Translations under genes and position numbers: made by a program
Notes under the pieces: generated by a model
The model's input: only the letters and a program-made list of their open reading frames with translations
Told to the model about the DNA's origin: nothing
The model's database searches: none
Assembly (NCBI GenBank): GCA_947846985.1
Contig: CANTUZ010000002.1
Location: 134,439,889 to 134,503,888 of the forward strand
Length of the DNA stretch: 64,000 bases
Direction of reading: 5' to 3'
Source of the DNA: Fratercula arctica
Lineage: Eukaryota; Chordata; Aves; Charadriiformes; Alcidae
In this document: piece after piece, positions 51,079-63,250 of the stretch
Numbering within the stretch: the stretch's first letter is position 1
How the letters are laid out: every line of letters begins with the position of its first letter

Positions 51079-54000
51079 GCCGATCTTCAGGCCGATTATC
51101 GTGGTATAGATTAATGCGCCAACGAGTCTATTTGAAAACATTATCTTGTGCTTGCATAGCAGTTTATGTAACTCAGATGATTGCAAGAAAGAACAAATGT
51201 GAACATAACCCGTTGAAGGCACAAGTCAAGAATAACCCAACTGAATTAAAAATACTGCAGTTTCAGCTAGTATTAGCTGATCTGCTTTAATCTTTGCCAG
51301 CTCTCTTAGGCAGCATTTTCCTCATGCTGAACTTGGTCTTCATTTGAATAAGATGCTGGTTGCAGTTTCCACAAAGAATCTGTAAGGGCGCTCTCATTGT
51401 CCCCATCATTTTACTTCTTAATCTTGAAAATCCCCTGTTATATAGTAAGCAAAGTCTGTGGCTTCATACCATGCCTGTGTATCGCACCTCTCTCTGCATT
51501 TTTTGCTTTTCTTTCACCCTAGTGGCAGCAGATCCCAAAGTAGAAATTAAGGAATAGTAATGAACAAAGAAAAAAAAAAAATCTCCTCATTGCAGAGAGC
51601 ATTGTTAGACATGTTTCTTCTGTGGCTGTCAGTGGGAATTCAGCATTTTACCCTTGGTGCAGATATCGAGACATGGAAGTTTCAAATTAAGGATATTTAT
51701 CAAATTAAGCCATTATTTTTGCAATGAGTGTAATTAAGGAATAGCTCTGGAAACTGCTGTGTTCTGAGTAACTGGCTCAGCCTTGTAAAGAAAAAAGATG
51801 AATCGTCTAAATGTTTCTAAGGTAAAAGCAGCAGTAATTAGCAAGTATGATGGGAGGAATGAGAAACTAACCATAGACTCAGGGGTAGGGAGACGGATGA
51901 CTTCTAAACAACACTGCAGACCGCTGTGTATTGGGGTGCCCAATTTTTCATACAGTGTTGTCAACAAAGTCCTGTTCTTTTTTGATTCAGTAGAATTTTT
52001 CAGGGTAAAAATCATGCTTAGTAATGTCATGTTTAGTAAATGTAATGTTTCGTAAAACAGGCAAAGAAATCCCATCAAGTTAAAAAATGCACGTGTGATT
52101 TGCTTTTAGCAGAAGATGTATTTCACCTGGAAAAGTCTAGATAAACAAGCGTTTTGTTATATCAAGAAAATTACATTTTTTTAATTCCCAAGTAGATTAT
52201 TTCATTTTGGCTTGTCTCAGAATTCAAATGGTCCTCTAATGGTTTACTGAAACTCTCACAGAGCCTTGTACTCAGTTACGTCTTGGGGAGAGAGTTGTTG
52301 GATGAGATGCTGTGAGAAGACAGTGAAGATCAGTGCTGTGCTCCCGCATAGAAGATGACTTGCCAGGCAGAATTTTGGAGACTTTGAATTCCCTTAAGAC
52401 CTCATAAAAAAAATAGTGGAACTGTGAACTGTCTCATAACTAAAAGTTTACATTTTGCCAAATGATATGAGGAAGTTCTTTTTGGCTTGACTAAAAACTA
52501 CCATATTCAACTTTTCAAATGAAAAAAATCTGATTTTGGATGAAAAATTAATCATCAAGTGGTAGGCTCTGAGGTTTGGTTTCTTTTTGTTAATATTTTT
52601 CTTTCAGAAGTGCTGCTGTTCTACTGTCACCTGCTCAAAAACCAGCATTTATTACAAGTACATTCTTGAGCAAAGGCATGATCTTAGCTGGACTTCATAT
52701 TTTGCTCTAGTCATGATAGTCTACAGACAAAAGCCAGAGCCAGAATGCAGATGGAGGTAATTTAGTTTATTACTAGCTCATATATCTTGTAAGATTTAAA
52801 AATCTTGGGGCACATGAACACTTCCTCGGATTTTAAAAGGGAAGCAGAGAGAGGATGCATGAGTAAGTGAAGTTTGTGGTATAAAAGATGATGTTGGCAA
52901 CAATAAAGCTGGTGATGGACTATTTTAAAAGACAGAAGCAGTTAAAACTCAAACCTTGTCAAGGTGCTGATAGTCAGCTGGTTGACCCTCCTGCAGCTGC
53001 TGTGCATGGGTAGCAGGAGAAGGCTTTTGTGCTCACTTTTTCTACAATGGGCTGGAACTTTCGAGTTCTCATCCTCTTTCTGTTCTGCTAAATAAAGGAG
53101 AGATAAGGAGTTACTTCAAACACCGGTCTACTGGCCATTCAGATTGTTTATGCCCCCTGCATGGCCCCCTAAATGTGCTGTGCTGGCGGGTACATTCTGA
53201 GATGGTTTTTTTGGGTGCCACAGCTCAGAGGACAGGGGGCACCGTGCCCAACAGGGCTATGGGGTTTGGCTCCCACCATAAATGCCTCCGGCGCTCTCTC
53301 AGCAGCCTTTGTCTTCCCAAACCCCTCACACGTCTTGGTGACACGCTGCCAGGCACGCCACATGGTTTCATGCTGCAAAGCACCTCTTTGATGGGCTGTA
53401 GCACAGGCTTTATTTCAGATACTTCAGAATGAGAAACTCCCCTACCCCCATATTAGGTGTGTCTTAGGGCCATAAGGGTGCTAAATAGGGCTGTGGCCCT
53501 GTTTCATTTGGGGATACACTGTGTGGCTTTAGTGTCAAGTCAGATGTGGCCAGGGAAGGGTGGCAGGAGTAATGAACGTGCTGTAAATTCATGCCCTTCG
53601 TGCTGCACGAGAGCTTCCCTAGGTCGGAAAACCATTCATATATCAGCATTCAAAGTTGTGGCTCTAAATGACTCCTAAACTTTCCCAACAGACAAATACG
53701 TTTGCTTGAGTGAATAATTTTTAATCTGTGAGCCGTTCAGGAATTGTTTGCTTAACTGTTCTTTCTCAGTGTTTTGCGCTCCCTGCTGAAGTCATCTTTT
53801 AGTTGCCTTCTCTTTGCTTGAATGACAGGAAAACCTGAAATAGTTACTCCTACAATCAAGTTTTGAAGAATAATCTCTTAGGAAATAATGAATTATTACT
53901 TTTTTTTCCCCAGTTGCTGTCTGCAAATACATCTACAGGTAACTTTATCTTGCAGATTTCTACTGTGAAAATATTTATAAGTCAGATCTTTACCACCTAA

Positions 54001-57000
54001 CAAGCTTTAACAAGAGTGCTATTTAAGTCAGGTAGCCTCACATCACACATTAGATATACAATGAAATACAAGCTTGTAAGTCTGAAAGATCACAAAAAGC
54101 ATCTTACTCTCATCAACAAAAATCAATTTACTTAACTTTAGTTTAAACCTGGTCTAAAATGCAAGTGGTATTTATCTCCTTTAAGGGCTGGAGAAACTAG
54201 ATTTTTCTAGGCAGATGCATAGCTTTGAGAGACATACAATACACAGCTAGTCTGTCAAAGGTACAGAGAATTTTAAGCAGTTTGGCATTATCATAACTGT
54301 ATTAAGCTATGTTTAGTTTTATCATGTCGTGTTCTTTGACATTCTGCTTGGCGTCTGTGTGCTGCCTGTCAATCAGAGAGTCAGCGTGTCAGGAGGGAAC
54401 TTCACTGCAGAAATGGTGCTACTCGGAGAATTCAGATGAGCTTAAGGAAAAGGAGCAAGGAATGCCTGACAGCTGCGAGGAGAATTTTTGAGGTGAATCT
54501 CAGTCTCATTAAGTGTGTATGGTTAAAATCATGAATAGAGATGGGATGTCAGAGGGAAAGGCTCTGACATACTTCCAAGACTCCTTGTACTGGAAATGCT
54601 TTTTAAAAATTTCTCTACAGTTTTTCACTGGGGAGGAGCTGAGTGAAATGTGTGAGCAGCAAAACATAACAATTTATTTTTAAAGTTAAAAAGGTGGTTC
54701 CTGAGTTTATTTAAAGGATGTGTGCATATCTACGTAACTTACACTGAACATGGGGGAAAACAAAATGGGATGAATTCAGCTAAACTTCCTTTTGTGGACA
54801 ACTTACAACAAATTGTCCTGTGCTGTGATTTGACTGTGGACCTGTGACAGCCTAATGGTTCCAGAGCTTACTTGCTATTGCGTTTTCCTTAATCTTTTGT
54901 CAAAACAGGTGCCTGGTTACCTACTTGCTAATTTGAAGCTGCCCCTACCTTGTTGGATGCTGCTCTCACTGTATGCATACGAATAAGTCAGCTGTTGGGC
55001 AGGAAACGTTCCTGGTGCCTGGAACCTGACCAGCTACAGTGTTGACTTGTCACAGCAGTCCCCAGGGTGGTTTTGGCCTCACCAGCCATCTTGCAGCTCG
55101 TGCTGGGGCCTTGCTCAGGTGTTTGCCAAAGGGAGGGACCAGTCCTACCAGGCAATCTGGGTAAGGCCATGCTGCTTGGGAGGGGAGAGGAGTTTAGCAG
55201 TATGGACGTGAGCTGGTCTGTGGCATTTGATTGCAGTGTCATAGAATGGTACTGCCATGTTTAATTTACTTGACTGTAGATATCAAGTTTTTCTATACTC
55301 ACAGGTAAGCTGCTGCTCTGACTCCTTCAATTTCTCCTCCGCGGCCTTGGGGATCAAAGTGTGATGCTTGTTCACGTTCAGAGGAATGGAGAAGAGTAAT
55401 ACAAGATATAGACCCTATTTGATAATTATCTAGGATGCAAGCGATGGTAGTTTCCGCTGCACAGTTACTCTCCAAATGCAGTAGATCAGAAGCAGCTAAA
55501 ATGGACTGGAGTTTGTAGGGGAGCTTTGGCTCGGTCCTTCCTCTCACTGTGAAGTCATCACTGTGTCATCACGGACATCGTTCTGCCCTGGCGTAAATGG
55601 CTACCGTAAGTTACTTCTCCAGGGCTCTGAAAAGGAGAGGGCTGGAATGTGACTGTAGAAGTTGCACAGAAGTATTTGCAAGGTTAAGGCTAGAGGCATG
55701 TAAATATCCTGATGTACTTTATTTGGTCATAGAAAAATTACAATTTAGCTCCAAGACGATGCTAAAGCTGGGAGGTAAATACTTTAATGGAACCTTCTTT
55801 GTGGAAAAGCAAAGCTCTGGCAAATTGAAAATTCCCGTGGAACACACTAAGATGAACACACTAAAATGCTCACCAGATTTTTGGTTTTGGAGAATTTGAA
55901 CAAATTAAAATATTCATGCAACTTTGTAACATTCACTATTCAATATTTTTGTAATTATTATTTTTTAAATTTTATTTTGTTATCACTGTTGCAACTTCTT
56001 TCTATGTTAAATTACTATGTACTTAAACAGAGTATTTCAAAAAAGTCAGTTTGAAATCTCTAAATCCCCCAAATCACAGAACTTCAGTCTTCAGCATGGC
56101 TTTATTAAATTCCAGGAAATAAAGACTGAAAGAAAGATCTGTCTTCTAGATGCTGCAAATTCATTTCCCTCATCTTGCAGAGACCAGGAACACCGAAGCT
56201 TTGGTGGTAAAAAATACTGTTCTTATTTCTTTCCCCTTAGGACCCAAGGCCTACTGCAAAGGCAATTCCCATTCCAGTTGGCTTCCAGACGCAAATAGAC
56301 ATGTTTGAACGCCCAGCTTGGAGCAGGCTCAGCTCTTTTCTTATAAAGACTGGTTGGGTGATATAACTGGGAGCTTTCAGAAAAAGGAAGAGATTTTATT
56401 GATAGTGAGAGATAACTGGCTACAGAAGAATTACTTCAGAAAAATGAAAGCAGAACTGAGCTCAAGAACTATCCATTTTAATCAGACTAGTGTTGCTTTA
56501 ACAAAGTATACTGAGTCTTTGCTGGTTTTGTGATATTTAATTAAATTTGGAAGGTTAGATAGAAAAGGTAGGTTTTCAATTAACCTTTAACTCATTAAAG
56601 TTTGATTCTAAGTTGTAAGCAGTTCTTTAGAGTACATGCTGTTAAGCACTACCGGGCCATTATATTTCCTGTTATACTTGCTACTTACCTGAAGCTAAAC
56701 CAGGATATCTTTATTTTAAATTCTTACTCTGGGAACACATATTGCTCTACATAGACTGCCACTGCTTTATGTCATATTGTATATTTAACACCTGCAGAAT
56801 ATGTTCTGATTGAATGTGTTTTTTGCATGACGTAAGGCAGAATTTTTCTTTGTACCTACGCAGAAGTTGCAGCAGGGATTAATATGACTCATAAAGAGCT
56901 AGCATCTCAGAAAAGAAAGCTTTTGAAGAGCACAGCCACAAAGCTAAAACACTGGCACTGCTTTTCTTCCAACTGGGAGAAATCTGGCCCAGAACTTTGT

Positions 57001-58062
57001 ATTTACCTCTGAGTTCTCAGGTATGGTGTGTATGGCATTTTCTTGAACATCTATTTTAAGTTGAAGTTCCTAAAATTGAAGAGAGAATAGGGGTCTGTTG
57101 TAATACAGCTTGAAACTTTTATGGTTTGTGGTGATTTTGCCAATAAGGAATTGAATTTATTTTTTTTTTTAAGCTACTGGCAGAAGTAATTGTGAGAAAG
57201 GCAAATGTCATTTAAATGGAATGAAGAAGTTAGTTGTCACCAGCATGATTATGAACTCTGAATAACTGTTGTTTTCCCAACTGCGGTAAACCCGACTAGA
57301 ATTATTTGTGCTATGATAAAAACTAAAGAGATAAGAACTCAGACGAAGATACTGAAAAGCTGTTAATGAAGGACAGATGTCTAATGAATATAGACCTAGA
57401 GGTGGTGCAAAATGTGAAACACAAGATCCTGCTTCAGACAAATCTCATAAGGTCAGTGGGGCTGGTCTTCCCAAAATGATGACATATTACGTTCTAAAAT
57501 AGTTTTGTTCATTCAAATCTTGTTCTGTTTCAGACCAAAATCTTTTGTAGCTGGATTTGGAAGATTACTACTTTTTTCTTATTTAGACTCTATACTATAT
57601 TATAATATAATTCTGAGTATTATGCTGGAACAAGGAGTAGCCATTCACAAATATTTGACTTGGCAGAAAGCTAACACAGGAAAGGGAATTAATGGTTTTT
57701 GCACAAGGACAAGATAGCCATCTTCATCCTAAGACAAATACCTTAGCAATCTTCATCTTTCATTTCCTAAAATCATCTTCCTGGATTGAGAAGCATAAAA
57801 TTAACTTGTTTAAATTTACTTACACTGTGAGCAGGTATAACTCCTTTTAACGCTGATGAGAAATGTACTGAACTTACTGGGGTTGAAGTTACTTAATTCT
57901 CTAAAGCAGCTTATATTTCTTTTTCATGGCTGTGATCATTTCCGTCCTGTACCATAATTATATTCCATGCTATATAGATCTCAGCATTTTATCTTTGAGT
58001 TACCCTCCAGAATAATTTCTTCAAGGATTTCTGTGATCACGTCAGAAAAATTCCATTGATTT
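51079..58062. other. Unique noncoding sequence
   Basis: No gene is recognised over about 7 kb. About 51079-51300 is complex sequence with CpG and could be a conserved element. 53130-53420 is a GC-richer patch with overlapping open frames on both strands and no domain. A splice-framed 25-nt stretch at 53914-53938 is noted in the findings. The remainder is AT-rich single-copy sequence. Confidence 0.6.
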
Positions 58063-58063
58063 G

Positions 58064-58066
58064 ACA

Positions 58067-58099
<33 letters not shown>

Positions 58100-58115
58100 G
58101 AAAAAAAAAAGAAAA
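58064..58115 (+). repeat. (AC)8 microsatellite followed by A-rich run
   Basis: Eight AC units (58064-58079), then A20, G, A10, G and A5. A compound simple repeat, likely to vary in length. An A-rich 3' part after a dinucleotide run can be an eroded retroposon tail, but no body is recognised before it. Confidence 0.95.
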
Positions 58116-61100
58116 ATTTTAACAATTCTATATTCTCTCTTCCCTGTTGGCATTATTTATCTGTGTTAAAAACTTGGAAAATACAATTTCATATTCACAA
58201 TTGACTCTATTATGCTCTCAGTTGTACATCGTATCTAATTTTAACGTTTTGGGATAGCGTTTCTCAGATAGGAGTTTAACAATAACAACAAATAACAATA
58301 AAGTGTTTTAAACAAAATGGTACTAAAAACATAGGCAATTGCAAAAGATAAACCACACATTTATGTTCATTTGAGCCCAAGGTACTTAAAATCAACCTAC
58401 TACTGAGTTTCTTGTAACGCAATAAAATTTTAGTATTACACATGCCTGGTTTTCTTCTTACTGTTTTTACATCTAAGTGCCTTTGCAATTTTAATGTGTT
58501 TAAACTTATCCAAAAGCCCATAACAACATTTCTTTATTTTATGCTCCTTGTGACACGTAGACAATCTTCAGGCATTTTTTCAGGACCTGGAGTTTATGGA
58601 AAAGAATACCGTGTGCCAGCCCTTGGGAGAGATGTGTAGCTCTGGTTGTGGGGGGCCGGTCGTGGTCCTTGCACCGGGTGACCTGCCAGTACCAGCTCAT
58701 ACTGTGAAATGCACAAGGAGGAAAGAAAAAAAACCTTATAATCCTTACATTTCTTAAATTATTTTTCCTTTAGGCTACAGCTTGAAGAGCAGTTTCACAT
58801 TTAGTTGGAATATGTGGCCTTGAGTTTACTTCCTTGTGTAACTGCACTGCAGACTCAGTGCCCACTCACAGCCACCCGTTCCTCTGAAAGACTTGAGGCT
58901 TAAAAAATGTCTTCACTGCATCAGTCCGAAGTGTCCCAGAAACCTGGCAAAACAGCAGCACCCCTTAACCCCAAAAGCCCTGCTTTTGAGTCTTTCTTCT
59001 CTAGGAACTGTAGAGAGGGAGAGAAGACAGCACTTTTTTAGCACAGGAGCTTTTCACAGGAGCTGTCATCTGGGAGGTTCTCAGCTGTCCCGATAGCTGC
59101 ACAGGCAGCAACATGGTGCAGCCTCCTTTAGTACCCCAACCTCTCTCTGTATAGAAAACACCACAGAACAAAAAAAAAACAAAAAAAAAAAAAAAATCAT
59201 GCCAGGGAGGGTGAGTGCTTAGCCAGCTTGCTTTTCTTCCTTGGTGTTCAGTCTGCAACATTGGTAACCTCCATGACTGCTACCACATTTTAAAGTATCT
59301 GACATTTTTACCTGGAAATGCACCTCAGGGTATCCTGTGGTATGGAAGAAATCAAGCTTCTACAGAAAAAAACAAAACACCAGGAAACTGAAAAAAAGAC
59401 ATCGAACTTTATATGGTTAGCCTTTCGAGCTAGGGCAACATGTAAAGATGCCAACTCCATAGGTTAAAAATACAGTGGGCAAATAAACAGAGGCTCAATA
59501 TGCCATTTTAAGAGTCAGTGGTTTTTAAGCCAGGCCATGAATTTTTTAGGACTGCCTTGTTGCCTCTCAAAGATCACTGTTGGCAGGTAGTCAAATAACA
59601 AGATCATTCCAACAGCATGCAAAATAGAGGCATACTAAGGTCTGTTTTGGTAAGTGAGGATATTTTCTTGATGACTCCCTCAGCCTGATCGAGCATCCTG
59701 GTTGTTGCTGAAGGATCCAGCAAGGCATGAGAAATATCTAGACAGCCCTGGTTGCTAATAAGCTTTTGTAAAATAAAACTGGGTAAAGTCTGAGTAACAA
59801 AGCGATGATTCAGGCCCATATTGAGATTCTTAAGACTGGCTGGAGTGCTCCAGGCAACCTGTGTCACGTGAGCCCCTACAGCAGATGTCAGCATGTGTGG
59901 CACCAGGCTGATGGAGAACTGCCTACATAACGCATAGCAAATGAAAAGGCAGCTCACGTGCCAGCAGAACACATATAGCACTGCCAATATACAAGATATT
60001 TTATAGCTAGGGATGGGCCTAGCTGATTCAGAGAAGGTTGGTCCTCTGAAAATGGGGTTACTGGACTATACAAAAGTATTTTTGCGACTTTCACTACCTA
60101 GTCATCGGGTCAAGAAAAAAAGCCGTGTTGAGATTTCTGCCTCATAAATCCTCTTTGCTTGTTTGTTTCTTTTCTACAGAAATCCAGCAAGGACTCTTTT
60201 GTTTTCACTTTTCTTTAAATGATGATACATCACAACCTGATCCTGCCTCAAGTCAGTGGAAGCTGCAAAAATATAAATGTAGGTGTTTTTAGTAGTATTT
60301 CTATTTGCTAGAGACTAAAACATATCTGCAAACCTGCATAATGCATTGTTTTAAATCAGAATTATGCTAGAGGACTTCGATGTTGTCTAAAGCTTCTAGA
60401 AAGAAGAGGTTTCTATACTTTCTTTTATTAAATAGTTTAATGGGATTCCTTGAGTGTTTGAAGTTAAATGGGTCTGAGATGATTTCTTAAGTAAACACAG
60501 ACTCTGCTTTGGGATTGAAATTAGTTTTTTTGAAACTGTAATATTAGGACTATGGTATTGACACTAACAATTAAGATAAGTGACATCCTTTGCACAGAAA
60601 TTTAATGAAAAGAATTGCCATGATGTATTTTGAAATTACAGTATGATCACTTCTTTTCATTCTTTATAACCATTACATGGCATATTTTTCCAGAGGTGCT
60701 ACCTAATTATGTTGTAATTAAATGTGATTCATCAAATAGAACTGAAGACAAAACTGGTAATCAGTGAGTCTTTTCCATTCACAGAACTTGTAAAAAAGGT
60801 GTATCTTGTAATTAGTTTACAGATGTTTACTTTAGAACAAGTAAATCAAAATTATAATAATTTTTCTCCTCATCATCTGGTAGAATATTTTATCATATAT
60901 TTGCAGTGCATAACAATGGCTTTTATGGGTGGGACAACAGGCCACTACCAGAAATTATCAGCATAGCCACAATAATAATAATTATTCAGAGAATTAAAAA
61001 ATGTAGCGTCTTACTGAAGGCAATGAATAAGACCATGTTTTAAATCCAGAGGCAATATCAGAAACTTATTTCTGTTTGTACATGCTAAGTATAACTGAAA

Positions 61101-62838
61101 CATCAATTATTTATTGTTTGTGTTGATTGAGTTTAATTTCCTGTGTAAAGTTGAGTAAATACTACTGGAAAACCAAATACTGCTGTATGCAGTATATAGA
61201 TAAAAACGCACCTTCTTGGGAATATCTACAGGCTTTGGTTGTCTTTCTGCTAGAAGGGTTCAACCACACTTCTGATTTCGCTGGCTATAATCACTTGACT
61301 TTTGGGTAACAGAGAAAAATGGGTTCGTTTCTCCTCTGAGGTGCTCAATTGCAAAAATCTGAATAGACTTAACTTCTGTGTGCCGTGTACGCTGAGCTCT
61401 AGTTTCGGCCCATTGCTCTGCTTGTGCAGAACAGAAGAAAGAGGGGCTGTCTGTCACTGCTGTTTTGGGGATGTCCCAAGCGTCTTGTGTATACACAAAT
61501 ACAGACACACGGACACAGAGCTGGTAGGCTATGAGTCTGCTTGCTCCTCCTATAGGAACCAGTAAAAGGCACACACTGGGATATTTGATCACATGCCAGG
61601 ACTACAGCATGGACCCTTCTGGCATGTCCTGGTGGGAGAACAACCCTGGGGATTAGAGTACTGCATGGAAATAGCTGCCACGTTTCTCTCCCCGACACTG
61701 AACCAAAGAGAGACTGAACATCAGAGAGTGGTAGCTGGACCCTGTCCCCCTCCTGTCCTTGTGCCTGACACCTCTGGAGTGCAGCAGAGCCTTTTCAGAG
61801 AAAAAGACTTAATTGAGATCTCTTTTTTTTTGTTTTGACTGCTGGAAGTATATTTAGCCTAATTATGCTTAAAGCAGGTAATGATGAGCCATCCTATTTA
61901 TTTATGGAAATTGCTTTCTGATAGAAAATAAATCTGTTTTCCTTCTGAGTACAGACCCAAGACCATCCTATTTCCATCACTCACTGTGCTCCCCTATATT
62001 TATCCACCCACACAATCTATTTGAAGCTACAACCATTTGTAGGACTCTTCTTATCTTCCCTGACTTTGCAAAGACTGTCTGGAGAAACAAAACAGCTTAA
62101 GTAAGCTTTGTTTTTTTCCTATTCATTTGTTTAAAGAATATTTGGCTGAAATCTAAGTTTTGCTCTTTTACAGCTGTTTCTGCTCTTTCAGTAGCAACAA
62201 ATCTTTCATTTTGTGACAAGCTATTTCCAGGACAACCTGTTATGATATGACAGAAAATTACAGCTTAAGAGAGGAGGAAAGAGAAGGAGCAGATGATATA
62301 TCATAACCCTGCAAACAAATCCTGTTGTCATGAAAAATATGCCTATTAATAGCTATAAAGATGAAGGAAAACAGGTACGATTTACCATTTTAAAAGGATG
62401 GTTGCTAAGCTGAAGATATTCCTAAGGACTTTGAGCTTCTTTTTGATAGTGATAAGCCACTATCAGTTCTGAAAAATGCCTGGCAATAGGCATTGAAGAA
62501 AGAGATACAGCGTAGGCAGACAGGGAATACTCCTGAAGCTTAATCACATGCAAATTGGAGATGAATAGATTACAACTGACTTCAGTGCATGTGAGGAATA
62601 TGGTGCAAAGCTTTCATGTGTCTCCTACTTTAATTTCACATTAATCTCTTGGTGTGAATCATTCTTAAAAAGAAGACCTCAGAATTGGGAAGACAGACCA
62701 AAGAAGCCTCAGCTTCTCTGCTAATGAAAGCAATAGAACCATTTACAAAGTTCAGGGTTTTGTTACATGCACATGTTCCACTTAGAGGAGGTTGAAAAGT
62801 ATTCCCAAAGATGACTTGCCCAATAGGGTCAAGAAGAG
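58116..62838. other. Unique noncoding sequence
   Basis: No gene is recognised. An A-rich run lies at 59170-59196 (A10, C, A16). A 127-codon frame on - (59604-59987) is open only if TTG is accepted as its first codon, has a hydrophobic start, and matches no family I know; see the findings. The 61300-61840 stretch carries overlapping open frames on both strands with no domain. Confidence 0.6.
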
Positions 62839-62963
62839 TGTCATGGTTTAACCCCAGTCAGCAGATAGGACCACGCAGCTGCTTGCTCACTCTCCCTACT
62901 TGTGATTGAGGAGAGAATTGGAAAAGTAAAAGTGAGACAACTCATGGGTTGAGATAAAGACAG

Positions 62964-62969
62964 TTTAAT
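62964..62969 (-). terminator. LTR polyadenylation signal (ATTAAA)
   Basis: ATTAAA on the minus strand, downstream of the LTR TATA box and about 125 bp before the LTR 3' end, where R/U5 processing is expected. Assigned by position and motif only. Confidence 0.5.
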
Positions 62970-63150
62970 AAATAAAGCAAAAGCTGTACAACACAAGCAA
63001 ACCAAAACAAGGAATTCATTCAGTGCTTCCCATTGGCAGGCAGGTGTTCAGCCACCTCCAGGAAAGCAGGGCTCCATCACACGTAACAGTTACTTGGGAA
63101 GGCAAACACCATCACTCTGAATGTCCCTCCCTTCCTTCACCTTCTTGCAG

Positions 63151-63159
63151 CTTTATATA
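63151..63159 (-). promoter_or_regulatory. TATA box of the truncated LTR
   Basis: TATATAAAG on the minus strand inside the LTR. With part of U3 lost upstream, the promoter may lack its enhancer sequence; activity cannot be judged from the sequence. Confidence 0.6.
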
Positions 63160-63250
63160 GTGAGCATGACATCACATAGTATGGAACATCCCTTTGGTCA
63201 GTTGGGATCAGCTGTCCCAGCTGCGTCCCCTCCCAAGTTCTTGTGCCCTC

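Larger units (their letters stand above)
62839..63250 (-). mobile_element. Endogenous-retrovirus LTR, minus orientation, U3 end missing
   Basis: On + it begins TGTCATGGTTTAACCCCAG, the terminus (reverse complement of the 3' end) of an LTR family I recognise as common in bird genomes. Read on -, it has a TATATAAAG box (+ 63151-63159) and, about 180 bp further, an ATTAAA poly-A signal (+ 62964-62969). R and U5 would follow, ending ACCATGACA. Recognisable similarity stops near 63250 (CCTCCCAGCCCACTGC). Family members usually extend roughly 200 bp further into U3, so the copy seems truncated or rearranged on that side. The bases before the TG (AAGAG) have no matching copy after a CA on the far side, so no target duplication is visible. 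No gag/pol/env adjoins. Open frames on - crossing this region lie in LTR sequence and are not genes. Confidence 0.85.
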
